Of a DNA stretch of 64,000 nt, positions 48,505 through 57,146 are shown one piece after another. This DNA is from Actinomadura rupiterrae (GTDB lineage Bacteria > Actinomycetota > Actinomycetes > Streptosporangiales > Streptosporangiaceae). Location: assembly GCF_024172125.1 (NCBI RefSeq), contig NZ_JAMZEA010000013.1, forward strand, positions 1-64,000, given 5' to 3'. The notes beneath the pieces are model-generated. The model was not told the origin of the DNA. It was given only the letters and a program-made list of their open reading frames with translations, and did no database searches. The translations under genes were made by a program, and so were the position numbers. The stretch's first letter is position 1. Each line of letters begins with the position of its first letter.

Positions 48505-49251
48505 GTGGGGTGGGAGGCGCTTGGGCAGTGGGGCGAGGGGGTTGTGCGTGGGGAGCCGCTCGCGGGCGGGGTCGGCCTCAACCAGGTGTGGAGCGTGCGG
48601 GTCGACGGGCGCCGTGCGGTCGGTCGGCTCGGGCGGCGCAGCGACGCTGATCTGGCGTGGGAGACCGGCCTGTTGCTTCATCTGCACCGGCAAGGGATGG
48701 CGGTGCCGGTGCCGCTGCCGACCACCGAGGGACGGTACTTCGCCGACGGGCTGGTGGTGATGTCCTACGTGGAGGGGCGGCCGCCGGAGTCTGCGGGTGA
48801 TTGGCGGCGTGTCGCCGACACTCTGCGCCAGTTGCACCAACTGACCCGCGGGTGGCCGCAACGGCCGGGCTGGCGCTCCTCGACCGACCTGCTGCACGCC
48901 GAGTCCGGGACGCGGGTCGATCTGGGCGCGATGCCCGCTGAGGGGGTCGAGCGCTGCCGGGCAGCATGGGCGCGCCTTGACGGTCGCGGGATGTCGGTCG
49001 TCCACGGCGATCCCAATCCGGGCAACATCCGCATGACCGCCGATCGCGTCACGCTGATCGACTGGGACGAGGCGCACCTCGACGTCCCCGACCTGGACCT
49101 GGCGCTGCCGCACAACGCCGCCGGTCTGGACGACGAGGCCTACGACATCGCGGCGCAGGCGAAGGCCGCCTTGGACGCGGCCGTCTGCTGGGACCCCACC
49201 GGCACCGACCCGTTCGGCGCCAAGCGACTCGCCGACGTCCGCGCAGTCTGA
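48505..49251 (+). CDS. Aminoglycoside phosphotransferase (APH)-fold protein
   Basis: 248 aa from GTG at 48505 (GAGGA 7 nt upstream); an in-frame ATG at 48385 would add an atypical tail. It has the kinase-like motifs SVVHGDPNPGNIRM (catalytic Asp, about residue 175) and LIDWDEAHLDVPDLDLA (metal Asp). It transfers phosphate to a small molecule; an antibiotic or a metabolite is possible. No resistance-gene context. Confidence 0.85.
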   Translation: MGWEALGQWGEGVVRGEPLAGGVGLNQVWSVRVDGRRAVGRLGRRSDADLAWETGLLLHLHRQGMAVPVPLPTTEGRYFADGLVVMSYVEGRPPESAGDWRRVADTLRQLHQLTRGWPQRPGWRSSTDLLHAESGTRVDLGAMPAEGVERCRAAWARLDGRGMSVVHGDPNPGNIRMTADRVTLIDWDEAHLDVPDLDLALPHNAAGLDDEAYDIAAQAKAALDAAVCWDPTGTDPFGAKRLADVRAV

Positions 49252-49396
49252 GCCGGCCTGCGGGGATCTGCACGCGCGCGCAGTTGACCCGAATATGGCT
49301 TCTTGAGGGAGCCGCAATCACGTGGTCCGTGCCATCGTCGGTTTCAATGCCCCAGCAGGTCGATGGCCATGGGACGTGGGACGGTTCGGGAGAGCG

Positions 49397-51070
49397 ATGA
49401 TGGCCAGGCACGCCGGGCGGACTCCGGCCACTCCACGCGTCCTGAATGATCCACTCCGCAACCGGGGAGTGGGGTTCACGCAGGCGGACCGGGACGAGCT
49501 GGGTTTGACCGGGCGCCTGCCGTCCGCGGTGCTGACGCTGGAGCAGCAGGCGCAGCGCGCGTACCAGCAGTTGCAGGCGCAAGGCAGTGACCTGGCCAAG
49601 AACGTGTATCTGGAGCAGCTCCACGACCGCAACGAGACCCTGTACTACAAGGTGCTCACCGATCACCTCGGGGAGTTGCTGCCGGTGGTGTACGACCCCA
49701 CGGTGGGCGAGGCGATCGAGAAGTACTCCCATGAGTACCGCAACCCGCGCGGCCTCTTCCTGTCCATCGACCGGGCCGAGGACGTCGAGAAGGCCTTCGC
49801 CACGGTTCACCTCGGGCCCGAGGACGTGGATCTGGTCGTGTGCAGCGACGCGGAGCAGATCCTGGGCATCGGCGACTGGGGCGTGGGCGGCATCCAGATC
49901 GCGGTCGGCAAGCTGGCGGTCTACTCGGCGGCAGCCGGCATCGACCCGGCCCGCACCCTGCCGGTGTCCCTCGATGTGGGAACCGACCGCGAGGAGCTGC
50001 TGAAGGATCCGCTGTACCTGGGTAACCGGCATCCCAGAGTCCGGGGCGCCGACTACGACGCGTTCATCGAGACCTACCTGCGGACGGTCTCGGCGATGTT
50101 CCCGCGTGCGCTGCTGCATTTCGAGGACTTCGGCCCCAGCAACGCCCGGCGGATCCTGGAGACCTACGGCGGCTACCGGATCTTCAACGACGACATGCAG
50201 GGCACCGGTGCGATCGTTCTGGCCGCGGTCCTGTCGGCCATCAAGGTCAGCGGCGCGCCGATGCGGGAGCAGAAGGTGGTGGTCTTCGGCGCGGGCACCG
50301 CCGGAGTCGGCATCGCCGACCAGCTGCGCGATGCCATGGCCGGGGACGGCGGCAGCCGCGAGCAGGCCACGTCCCAGGTCTGGTTGATCGACAAGCCGGG
50401 CCTGCTCACCCGCGACACGCCTGACCTGCGTGACTTCCAGCAGTCCTACGCGCGCGATCCGGCGGAGGTCGCCGACTGGACGCGGGACGACGGCGCGATC
50501 TCCCTTCTGGAAACTGTGAAGCAGGTCAAGCCGACGATCCTGGTGGGCACCTCAGCCGTGCACGGGGCGTTCACCCGCGAGGTCGTCGAGGCCATGGCCC
50601 GGGGCGCCGAACGCCCGATCATCCTCCCCCTGTCCAACCCGACCTCGCGGATCGAGGCCATGCCGGCCGACATCATCGCCTGGACGAAGGGGAAGGCCCT
50701 GGTCGCCACCGGCATCCCCGTCCCGCCCGTCGAGCACGACGGGGTGACCTACCGGATCGCGCAGGCCAACAACGCACTGCTGTATCCCGGACTGGGCCTG
50801 GGCACGATCGTCTCCGGCGCGTCGAAGGTGACCGATCGGATGCTGTCCGCCGCTGCCCGGGCGGTCGCCGACCAGGTCGACATCGGCGCGCGGGGCGCGT
50901 CCCTGCTGCCGCCGGTGGACGATCTGCGCGAGTCCTCGGCGATCACCGCGGCATCCGTGGTCGAAGCGGCGGTCAGCGACGGCGTCGCCACCGGCAAGCC
51001 GTCCGATCCCGGCCAAGCCGTCCGGCAGGCCATGTGGGAACCCGTCTACGGCAACGGAGCGACGGCATGA
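49397..51070 (+). CDS. NAD-dependent malic enzyme (large form)
   Basis: 557 aa from ATG at 49397 (GGGAGA upstream). The N-terminal malic domain contains NETLYYKVLTDH, LLPVVYDPTVGEA, YRNPRGLFLS and CSDAEQILGIGDWGVGG; then FNDDMQGTGAIVLAAVL (metal binding) and the NAD site VVVFGAGTAGVGIADQL. Converts malate to pyruvate and CO2. The terminator at 51110 follows it. Confidence 0.96.
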   Translation: MMARHAGRTPATPRVLNDPLRNRGVGFTQADRDELGLTGRLPSAVLTLEQQAQRAYQQLQAQGSDLAKNVYLEQLHDRNETLYYKVLTDHLGELLPVVYDPTVGEAIEKYSHEYRNPRGLFLSIDRAEDVEKAFATVHLGPEDVDLVVCSDAEQILGIGDWGVGGIQIAVGKLAVYSAAAGIDPARTLPVSLDVGTDREELLKDPLYLGNRHPRVRGADYDAFIETYLRTVSAMFPRALLHFEDFGPSNARRILETYGGYRIFNDDMQGTGAIVLAAVLSAIKVSGAPMREQKVVVFGAGTAGVGIADQLRDAMAGDGGSREQATSQVWLIDKPGLLTRDTPDLRDFQQSYARDPAEVADWTRDDGAISLLETVKQVKPTILVGTSAVHGAFTREVVEAMARGAERPIILPLSNPTSRIEAMPADIIAWTKGKALVATGIPVPPVEHDGVTYRIAQANNALLYPGLGLGTIVSGASKVTDRMLSAAARAVADQVDIGARGASLLPPVDDLRESSAITAASVVEAAVSDGVATGKPSDPGQAVRQAMWEPVYGNGATA

Positions 51071-51109
51071 CCGCACGGCGGTCCGGCGCGAGCAAGGACA
51101 CCCCGAGGG

Positions 51110-51140
51110 CGCTCGGCTGATCCCCAAGATCAGCCGAGCG
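51110..51140. terminator. Terminator hairpin
   Basis: CGCTCGGCTGAT-N7-ATCAGCCGAGCG, perfect 12-bp arms, 39 bp after the malic enzyme stop. No T-tract. Confidence 0.75.
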
Positions 51141-51186
51141 TGAACGTCCTGGCGCGCGTACGGCGCCGGCTGGGAGGGTGGGGCTC

Positions 51187-51546
51187 ATGGAGGACTTGCG
51201 GGACGCCGAGCACCGACTTCAGGCCGCGCAGCTCGCCGGGGACGTCGAGGCGCTGGACCGGCTGCTGGACGACCGGCTGATCTTCACCTTCGGTGCGAAC
51301 GTCCAGACCAAGGCGGACGACCTGGAGCTGCACCGCACTCGGGCGCAGGTGGTGACCAGGCTGGCCGAGGAGGAGCTGACCGTGCTCGCCGATGGCCGCA
51401 CTGGCGTGACGTGGTTTCTCGGCACCGTCGAAGGGACCATCTCCGGGACGCCGTTCGCGGCCAGGATGCGCTACACCCGTACCTGGCTCCACGACGACAC
51501 GCACGGCTGGCGAGTCATCGCCGCCCACGCCAGCACGACCGATTGA
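51187..51546 (+). CDS. SnoaL/NTF2-like fold protein (DUF4440-type)
   Basis: 119 aa from ATG at 51187. NTF2-like pattern: EDLRDAEHRLQAAQLAGDVE, then LDRLLDDRLIFTFG and TRTWLHDDTHGWRVIAAHAS at the C-terminus. Small cone-shaped fold seen in isomerases, cyclases and stress proteins; specific function not readable. Confidence 0.8.
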   Translation: MEDLRDAEHRLQAAQLAGDVEALDRLLDDRLIFTFGANVQTKADDLELHRTRAQVVTRLAEEELTVLADGRTGVTWFLGTVEGTISGTPFAARMRYTRTWLHDDTHGWRVIAAHASTTD

Positions 51547-51601
51547 CCTGTTGTCACGCGAGTAAGGAATCCCTGCCCGGACGGGGCCAGCCCCAAGTGG
51601 C

Positions 51602-52849
51602 TCAGGTGAGGGGGCGGCGGCTGAGGGTGGTGCCGAGGACGACGCCGACGCCGATCGTCGCGGTCGTGATGAGGACCTGCTGGTAGGCGTGGAAAACGCC
51701 CGTCTGCTGCCCGTAGCGCAGCAGGGCGGTGACGACCGCCGTGCTCGGGAGCAAGGCCGCGGTGACGCCAGGGATGATCATGGCGGTGGCGGGGCGGTCG
51801 CGTTTGCCGCCGACCCAGCCGGCGACGAGGCCGAGGACGGTCGCGGCGATCAGCACGGCGACCGGAGCGGGCATGGACAGCTGCTGGTGGCAGATCCCCT
51901 TCACCGCCGCCGCGAGCACCCCGGCCCCGATCCCGCCGAGGAGCAGGTCCGGTCCCCCACCGGCGAGGACGACGTTGCCGGCCGCCCCAATCGCGGCGGC
52001 CAGCAGCGTCAGCGCGAGCGGGAGCGGGGAGAACTCCAGGTGGGCCAGGCTGTGCCGGAGGCCTTGGGCGGTGGGGCTCAGGGAGTTGACGACCGCGATG
52101 CCACCGGTCAGCGCGAAGATCGTCCGGATCACGATGACCGCGCGGTAGGTGGCCGTGAGCGGGTAGCCGAACACGGTGTCCTCGGTGAGCGACACCACCG
52201 CCAGGACCGGCAGCAGCAGGACCAGGTTGGCCGCGACGGCCGCGGTCACCCAGGCGGCCGGGAGCCCGATGTGGACGAGCGCCGCACCGGACGCGGCGAT
52301 GAACATCGCCTGTCCCACGGTGGCATAGAAGGCCTGGAGCTTGGTCTGGTGAAGCAGCTCGCCGCCCCGGTCGACCAGGATCCGCAACACCGCCGGTACG
52401 ACGAGTCCGGCGGCTGGTCCGCCCGCTTGCAGGTAGATGGCCATCGCCAGGACCATCCCGCCGAGCAGCCGCGCCCATCCGGGCACCTGGGACCGGGCCT
52501 TGAGCCGGCGGTCGAGCTCGGTGATGCTTTCTACCGGGTCGACCCGTCCGTGCACCAGATCCTCCACCAGCCGGTGGGTGACGCACAGCTTCGACAGGTC
52601 GCGGTCGCTGGTCACCGGGTTCACCTGGACCAGGGTGTAAGGCGGCTTGTGGCGTTCCCGGTAGGTCAGGGCGAGCGAGCGGCCCATCGGGTCGACGACC
52701 AGGCCCCGCAGGCCCAGCCGTCCGGCGACGGCGGTGAGCGCGGTGATGATCGTGCGTGTTTCCGAGCCGGCGGTGAACATCTCCTGCCCGAGCTTGGGCA
52801 GCAGCTGCATCGCTCGCTCGACTTCGCCGTCCGAGGGTTCTCGCGCCAC
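51602..52849 (-). CDS. Threonine/serine exporter, ThrE-type
   Basis: About 415 aa. The N-terminal soluble ThrE domain contains GQEMFTAGSETRTIITALTA and GLRGLVVDPMGRSLAL; the membrane half has about 10 helices (LLGGMVLAMAIYLQAG, MFIAASGAALVHIGLP onwards). Exports small amino acids by proton exchange. Start uncertain: GTG near 52849 has AGGAGG very close; TTG at 52876 is the longest option. Confidence 0.9.
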   Translation of the reverse strand: MAREPSDGEVERAMQLLPKLGQEMFTAGSETRTIITALTAVAGRLGLRGLVVDPMGRSLALTYRERHKPPYTLVQVNPVTSDRDLSKLCVTHRLVEDLVHGRVDPVESITELDRRLKARSQVPGWARLLGGMVLAMAIYLQAGGPAAGLVVPAVLRILVDRGGELLHQTKLQAFYATVGQAMFIAASGAALVHIGLPAAWVTAAVAANLVLLLPVLAVVSLTEDTVFGYPLTATYRAVIVIRTIFALTGGIAVVNSLSPTAQGLRHSLAHLEFSPLPLALTLLAAAIGAAGNVVLAGGGPDLLLGGIGAGVLAAAVKGICHQQLSMPAPVAVLIAATVLGLVAGWVGGKRDRPATAMIIPGVTAALLPSTAVVTALLRYGQQTGVFHAYQQVLITTATIGVGVVLGTTLSRRPLT

Positions 52850-53082
52850 ACCTCCTGGGTGCCCGCCCCCGAGCAAAGTAGATCTTGACCCCAGGCAAGG
52901 GGACCCCCACCCTTCGCCGGTGACGCGCGCAAGCCGGCGACGCCGTTGGCCAAGGGCACGGCCAGCACATGGGACACACCGTGAAGCAAATTGTAATAGT
53001 CCGATTACGGTATGCGACCATCGGACAAGTGAGTCTCGGGTCCGCCCACTGCGACTCCTCTACCGACAGGAGGATTTCCCTC

Positions 53083-53649
53083 GTGCATGTGAAGGCTCTC
53101 AGCGTCGCCCGCACCGCCGTGATCTGCGCGACGTCCGCGCCCCTGCTCGCCGGTGCCGGGGCCGCGACCGCCTCGACCCACCACGCGGCCGCGGGAGCGT
53201 CGGCGGCCCGCGCCACCACACAGTTCCCACCGCTGAACACGCCGTTCCAGATCAGGCACACCTTCGGCAACGGCAAGACGCTGTGCGCCACGCTGAACAA
53301 GGCCGCCCACTCGATCCGGCTGAGCGCCTGCGACCCGAACAACGCCGCCCAGCGCTGGGAGCGCCGCGCGGTCGACGCAGGCGGCTACGGCACCGTGTTC
53401 GGCGAGGACGGGTACTGCATCTTCCCGTTCATCGATTCCAGCGTCGCCTCCGGGAAGGCCTGCACCAACCCGGCCAACGACAAGCTCCGGAACCTCATCG
53501 CCTTCAAGCAGCGCCCCAACGGGACCGTCGTCAACGCCCAGGGAAACATGACCTGGCTCGCCAACGGCGGGAACACCGACTTCCCCTCCTTCTCCGCCAA
53601 GGGGAGCGGCTCCGGCGGCGACCCCTTCGACCTGATCGCCCTCAACTGA
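53083..53649 (+). CDS. Secreted protein with ricin/beta-trefoil-like segment
   Basis: 188 aa from GTG at 53083 with AGGAGG 9 nt upstream. Signal peptide near residues 1-35 (VARTAVICATSAPLLAGAGA, cleavage after TAS). The mature part resembles an actinomycete beta-trefoil lectin-type repeat: FGNGKTLCATLNKAAHSIRL, SACDPNNAAQRWERR and ANGGNTDFPSFSAKG. Probably extracellular carbohydrate or surface binding. The upstream AT-rich stretch near 52985-53015 may be its promoter. Confidence 0.8.
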   Translation: MHVKALSVARTAVICATSAPLLAGAGAATASTHHAAAGASAARATTQFPPLNTPFQIRHTFGNGKTLCATLNKAAHSIRLSACDPNNAAQRWERRAVDAGGYGTVFGEDGYCIFPFIDSSVASGKACTNPANDKLRNLIAFKQRPNGTVVNAQGNMTWLANGGNTDFPSFSAKGSGSGGDPFDLIALN

Positions 53650-53760
53650 CCAACGCACGCCTGCACCGCCCAGCCCCCTCGCGGGCCCGTCCGGTCGGTG
53701 CGCTCATGGGGGCCGGTTTCGCATATGTCGGCGATATCCCTGGGTGTTTAGGCTCCGGGC

Positions 53761-53832
53761 ATGCGCGCATTGATCGTCGAGGACGAGCCGTCCCCGCCCG
53801 AGGCCGTCCGGGGCGGGACGCGGCCGGAATGA
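53761..53832 (+). pseudogene. Response-regulator remnant (23 codons) coupled to histidine kinase
   Basis: ATG at 53761 encodes MRALIVEDEPSPPE, the standard start of OmpR-type response regulators (first strand plus acidic pair). After AVRGGTRPE a stop at 53830 overlaps the kinase start (ATGA), the normal coupling of such pairs. About 200 codons, including the phospho-Asp and DNA-binding domain, are missing, consistent with an in-frame internal deletion that kept both ends. Confidence 0.6.
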
Positions 53833-54953
53833 CCAGACGCCCAGGGCTCAGCGCTCGGCTGAAGTTCACCCTCAGCTACGCCGGCTTCCTCATGTTCGCC
53901 GGCGCGATCCTGCTGGCGGTGATCGGGGCCTACATGGTGCGGTACGCACCGTGGGCGCTCGCTGCTCCCGATGGCAGGCTGGCGCGCTCGGTCCGGCTGC
54001 GCCTCCTCCCGGCCACGGCCATGGCGCTGGCGTTCCTCCTGGTGTTCGGCCTGGTGGGCGGATGGCTCCTGGCCGGCCGGATGCTCGCACCGCTGACACG
54101 GATCACCGAAGCGGCCCGGATGGCCGCGGACGGGTCACTGTCCCACCGCATCCGATTGAAAGGCCCCAGCGACGAGTTCCGCGAACTGGCCGACGTGTTC
54201 GACACCATGCTCGAACAGCTCGAATCCCACATCACCGAGCAGCAGCGCTTCGCCGCCAACGCCTCCCACGAACTGCGCACCCCGCTGGCGATCTCCAGGG
54301 CGCTCCTCGACGTGGCGCCTGCCGATCTCACCCAGAAGCAGAGGGAGCTGATCGACCGCCTCCGGACGGTCAACACGCGGGCGATCGACCTCACCGAAGC
54401 CCTCCTGCTGCTCAGCCGCGCCGACCGCAAGAGCTTCACCCGCAGCCCCGTCGACCTGTCCCTGATCGCCGAAGAGGCGACCGAAACGCTGCTCCCCTTC
54501 GCCGAACAGCGCCAGATCACCCTCCACGTCACCGGAGAGGCAACGCACGCGCTCGGGTCGGCCGAACTCCTTTTGCAGATGGTGACCAACCTCGTCCAGA
54601 ACGCCATCGTCCACAACCTGCCCAGCGACGGCATGGTGAGGGTCCATACCACCTCCCAATGCGGCGCGAGCGTGCTGCAGGTGGAGAACACCGGCCAGCA
54701 GATCCCACCGGAACTCCTCCCAACCCTCACCGAGCCCTTCCAACGCGGAGCCGAACGCGCCCGCACCGACGGCCACGCGGGTGTCGGGCTCGGGCTGGCC
54801 ATCGTCCACAGCATCGTCCGCGCCCATCAGGGAACCCTCGACCTCGCCCCCCGCCCAACCGGCGGCCTCCTGGTAACGATCCGCCTCCCCGAAGCCCACG
54901 CAGGAACGCCCCACCAGCCACCGCCTTCCAGCGAGGCCCCCTTAGACCGATGA
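53829..54953 (+). CDS. Sensor histidine kinase
   Basis: 374 aa from ATG at 53829. Two membrane helices (FLMFAGAILLAVIGAYMV at about 20-37 and ATAMALAFLLVFGLVGGWLL at about 60-80) with a short external loop, a HAMP region, HisKA with phospho-His in FAANASHELRTPLAISR and an HATPase with NLVQNAIVHN and GVGLGLAIVHSIVRAH. Its cognate regulator gene directly upstream is only a fragment, so the kinase may be an orphan or act on another regulator. Confidence 0.94.
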   Translation: MTRRPGLSARLKFTLSYAGFLMFAGAILLAVIGAYMVRYAPWALAAPDGRLARSVRLRLLPATAMALAFLLVFGLVGGWLLAGRMLAPLTRITEAARMAADGSLSHRIRLKGPSDEFRELADVFDTMLEQLESHITEQQRFAANASHELRTPLAISRALLDVAPADLTQKQRELIDRLRTVNTRAIDLTEALLLLSRADRKSFTRSPVDLSLIAEEATETLLPFAEQRQITLHVTGEATHALGSAELLLQMVTNLVQNAIVHNLPSDGMVRVHTTSQCGASVLQVENTGQQIPPELLPTLTEPFQRGAERARTDGHAGVGLGLAIVHSIVRAHQGTLDLAPRPTGGLLVTIRLPEAHAGTPHQPPPSSEAPLDR

Positions 54954-54990
54954 CGCGGCCGTGAGCGGGCCAGCGGTGGTGGACTCTTGG

Positions 54991-55012
54991 GCATGCATGC
55001 ATGCATGCATGC
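54991..55012. repeat. Tetranucleotide microsatellite (GCAT)5
   Basis: Five GCAT units plus GC, 84 bp before the IS element. Such tracts are rare in this genome type; phase variability is possible but no gene start is affected. Confidence 0.85.
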
Positions 55013-55095
55013 CGCACCTCATAACCATCCCTCACCGTAGCCACCTCGCGGTGGAGCGAGTTGACGAGGCTCGTCACTCCCCTTCGTAGGCTCGC

Positions 55096-56469
55096 GGGAC
55101 TGTAGAAATTTCGGTGTAACTCCTGAGGTGTAGGAGACACCTGTGACGAACGTGAGCAAGCCGGTTGATGGCGGTGAGTCCGCTGGTGAGGTGCCTTCGG
55201 CTGTGGCTGGGCAGGTTGCTGATCTGGTGGCGCAGTTGCAGGCGCAGGGTCTGCCGGTGTCGGGTGAGGGTGGGTTGCTGCAGCAGCTGACCAAGCTGGT
55301 GCTGGAGTCTTCGCTTGAGGGCGAGCTGGACGCTCATCTGGGCTATGCCAAAAACGATGCCGCTGGTCGCGGCAGTGGGAACTCCCGGAACGGGAAGCGG
55401 TCCAAGACGGTGCTGACCGAGGCGGGTCCGGTCCAGATCGAGGTGCCGCGGGACCGGGACGCCTCGTTCGAGCCGCAGATCGTGCGGAAGCGGCAGCGGC
55501 GGTTGGACGGGATCGACGGCATGGTGTTGTCGCTCAGCGCGAAGGGGCTCACGACGGGTGAGATCTCGGCGCATCTGGCCGAGGTGTATGGCGCGTCGGT
55601 GTCGAAGGACACCATCTCGGCGATCACCGACCGGGTGCTGGAGGGCATGGCCGAGTGGCAGTCGCGTCCGCTGGACGAGGTGTATCCGGTGGTGTTCATC
55701 GACGCGTTGCGGGTGAAGATCCGGGACGGCCAGGTCGCCAACCGCCCCATCTACCTCGCCCTGGGCGTCACGGTCGACGGGCAGCGCGACTTCCTCGGGC
55801 TGTGGGCCGGTGAGCACGGTGACGGTGAGGGCGCCAAGTACTGGCTGCGTGTCCTCACCGAGTTGAAGAACCGCGGTGTCAAGGACGTCCTGATGCTGGT
55901 CTGTGATGGGCTGAAGGGGCTGCCTGACTCGGTTGCTGCGGTCTGGCCGCAGACCGTGGTGCAGACCTGCGTGGTTCATCTGCTGCGCAACAGCTTCGCC
56001 TATGCCGGCAGGCAGGACTGGTCGAAACTCGCCAAGGATCTCAAGCCCGTCTACACCGCCCCGACCGAGGCCGCGGCGTTCGACCGGTTCGCCGAGTTCT
56101 CCGAGAAGTGGGAGCGCAAGTATCCCGCGATCGTCAGGTTGTGGACCAACGCCTGGGCCGAGTTCGTGCCATTCCTGGCCTTCGACGTCGAGATCCGCAA
56201 GGTCATCGCCACCACGAACGCGATCGAGTCCATCAACGCCCGGCTCCGCCGGGCCGTGAGCGCCCGCGGCCACTTCCCGACCGAGCAGGCCGCGATGAAA
56301 TGCCTCTACATGGCGCTCATGGGACTGGACCCCACCGGCAAAGGCCGTGGCGCCTGGGTCCGCCGCTGGAAGCCGGCCCTCAACGCCTTCGACATCCACT
56401 TCGACGGCCGCCTGACCAGGAACAACTAACCCATCCAAGATCGACTTACACCGAAAAATTGACAGTCCC
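55096..56469 (+). mobile_element. IS256-family insertion sequence, apparently complete
   Basis: 1374 bp. Terminal inverted repeats of about 27 bp (55096-55122 and 56443-56469), 22 of 27 identical, both starting GGGACTGT and sharing TTTCGGTGTAA. Flanks give an imperfect 8-bp duplication, AGGCTCGC left and TAGCTCGC right (last 6 identical), so the insertion is likely not recent. One transposase gene fills it. It is inserted between genes, past the histidine kinase. Confidence 0.92.
55143..56429 (+). CDS. IS256-family (Mutator-type) transposase
   Basis: 428 aa from GTG at 55143 (AGGAG 8 nt upstream). DDE acidic residues are visible in VVFIDALRVKIRDG, MLVCDGLKGLP and TTNAIESINARLRRA, with the family CxxH in TCVVHLLRN. 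Full length and uninterrupted, so possibly active. Confidence 0.95.
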   Translation: MTNVSKPVDGGESAGEVPSAVAGQVADLVAQLQAQGLPVSGEGGLLQQLTKLVLESSLEGELDAHLGYAKNDAAGRGSGNSRNGKRSKTVLTEAGPVQIEVPRDRDASFEPQIVRKRQRRLDGIDGMVLSLSAKGLTTGEISAHLAEVYGASVSKDTISAITDRVLEGMAEWQSRPLDEVYPVVFIDALRVKIRDGQVANRPIYLALGVTVDGQRDFLGLWAGEHGDGEGAKYWLRVLTELKNRGVKDVLMLVCDGLKGLPDSVAAVWPQTVVQTCVVHLLRNSFAYAGRQDWSKLAKDLKPVYTAPTEAAAFDRFAEFSEKWERKYPAIVRLWTNAWAEFVPFLAFDVEIRKVIATTNAIESINARLRRAVSARGHFPTEQAAMKCLYMALMGLDPTGKGRGAWVRRWKPALNAFDIHFDGRLTRNN

Positions 56470-56645
56470 TAGCTCGCCATCCCGGCGGTACCTGTCGGGC
56501 TTTCTCTGAACCAACAGGTGGTCTGGGGCATCTATCTGAGCTGACTGGTGTGGATCTGCGTTGAGGCGAATGGGTGTTGGCCAGCGCGGTGGTCGGGCCG
56601 GTGCGGTTGGTGTCTCGATGACGACGGTCTTGTTGGGGAGGGTCG

Positions 56646-57113
56646 GTGGGCTGGGCGGGTCGGAGGCGGGTTGGTGGGGTGGTCGTCTGGGCTGGGGGTG
56701 TGGGATGCGGGGTGTTGGTCGTCGGGGGTTGCGTTGCCAATGCTGGTAGTGGGGATCCGGATCCCCAGGCCGTGAGCAGGGTGGCCGTCTGTTCGGACGT
56801 GGCGTTTCATGTGTGGAACAGCGTCAACGTCGGGACTGCGGCGCGGCCTGACATCAGGAAGGTCGATCAGGCGCTGCAGCCGACGGGGCACGAGCGCGAC
56901 CCGTTCGACCGGGACGGGCACCGGCGCTGCGCGATGCTGGGGACGGCGTTCGGGTCCCGGGTCCTCTTCCGGGCGCCCGGGCTGAACCAGGGACGGGCGT
57001 TCGCGGTGACCGCGCCGTCCGACCGCGATCGCGTCCTGATCGTCCGGTTCACGAAGAACTCCGACGCCAGCGTCAGCGCACGCCAGGAATCGGTTGTTCG
57101 CAGCCGCGACTAG
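56646..57113 (+). CDS. Possible lipoprotein, unknown function
   Basis: 155 aa. The N-terminus has Arg residues, a hydrophobic Gly/Val stretch and VVGGCVAN, which could be a lipobox with the lipidated Cys near residue 29. The C-terminal part from about residue 45 looks like real coding sequence (VAVCSDVAFHVWNSVNVG, then RVLFRAPGLNQGRAFAVTAP). The G-rich N-terminal DNA makes the start doubtful. Confidence 0.45.
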   Translation: MGWAGRRRVGGVVVWAGGVGCGVLVVGGCVANAGSGDPDPQAVSRVAVCSDVAFHVWNSVNVGTAARPDIRKVDQALQPTGHERDPFDRDGHRRCAMLGTAFGSRVLFRAPGLNQGRAFAVTAPSDRDRVLIVRFTKNSDASVSARQESVVRSRD

Positions 57114-57146
57114 GCACTTTCCTGAACGCGTCGTTCCGCGGGAGCG

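Noticed and set aside
55088-56477. Exact 8-bp target duplication at the IS element
   Set aside because: Only 6 of 8 bases match (GCTCGC), so I call it imperfect rather than perfect.
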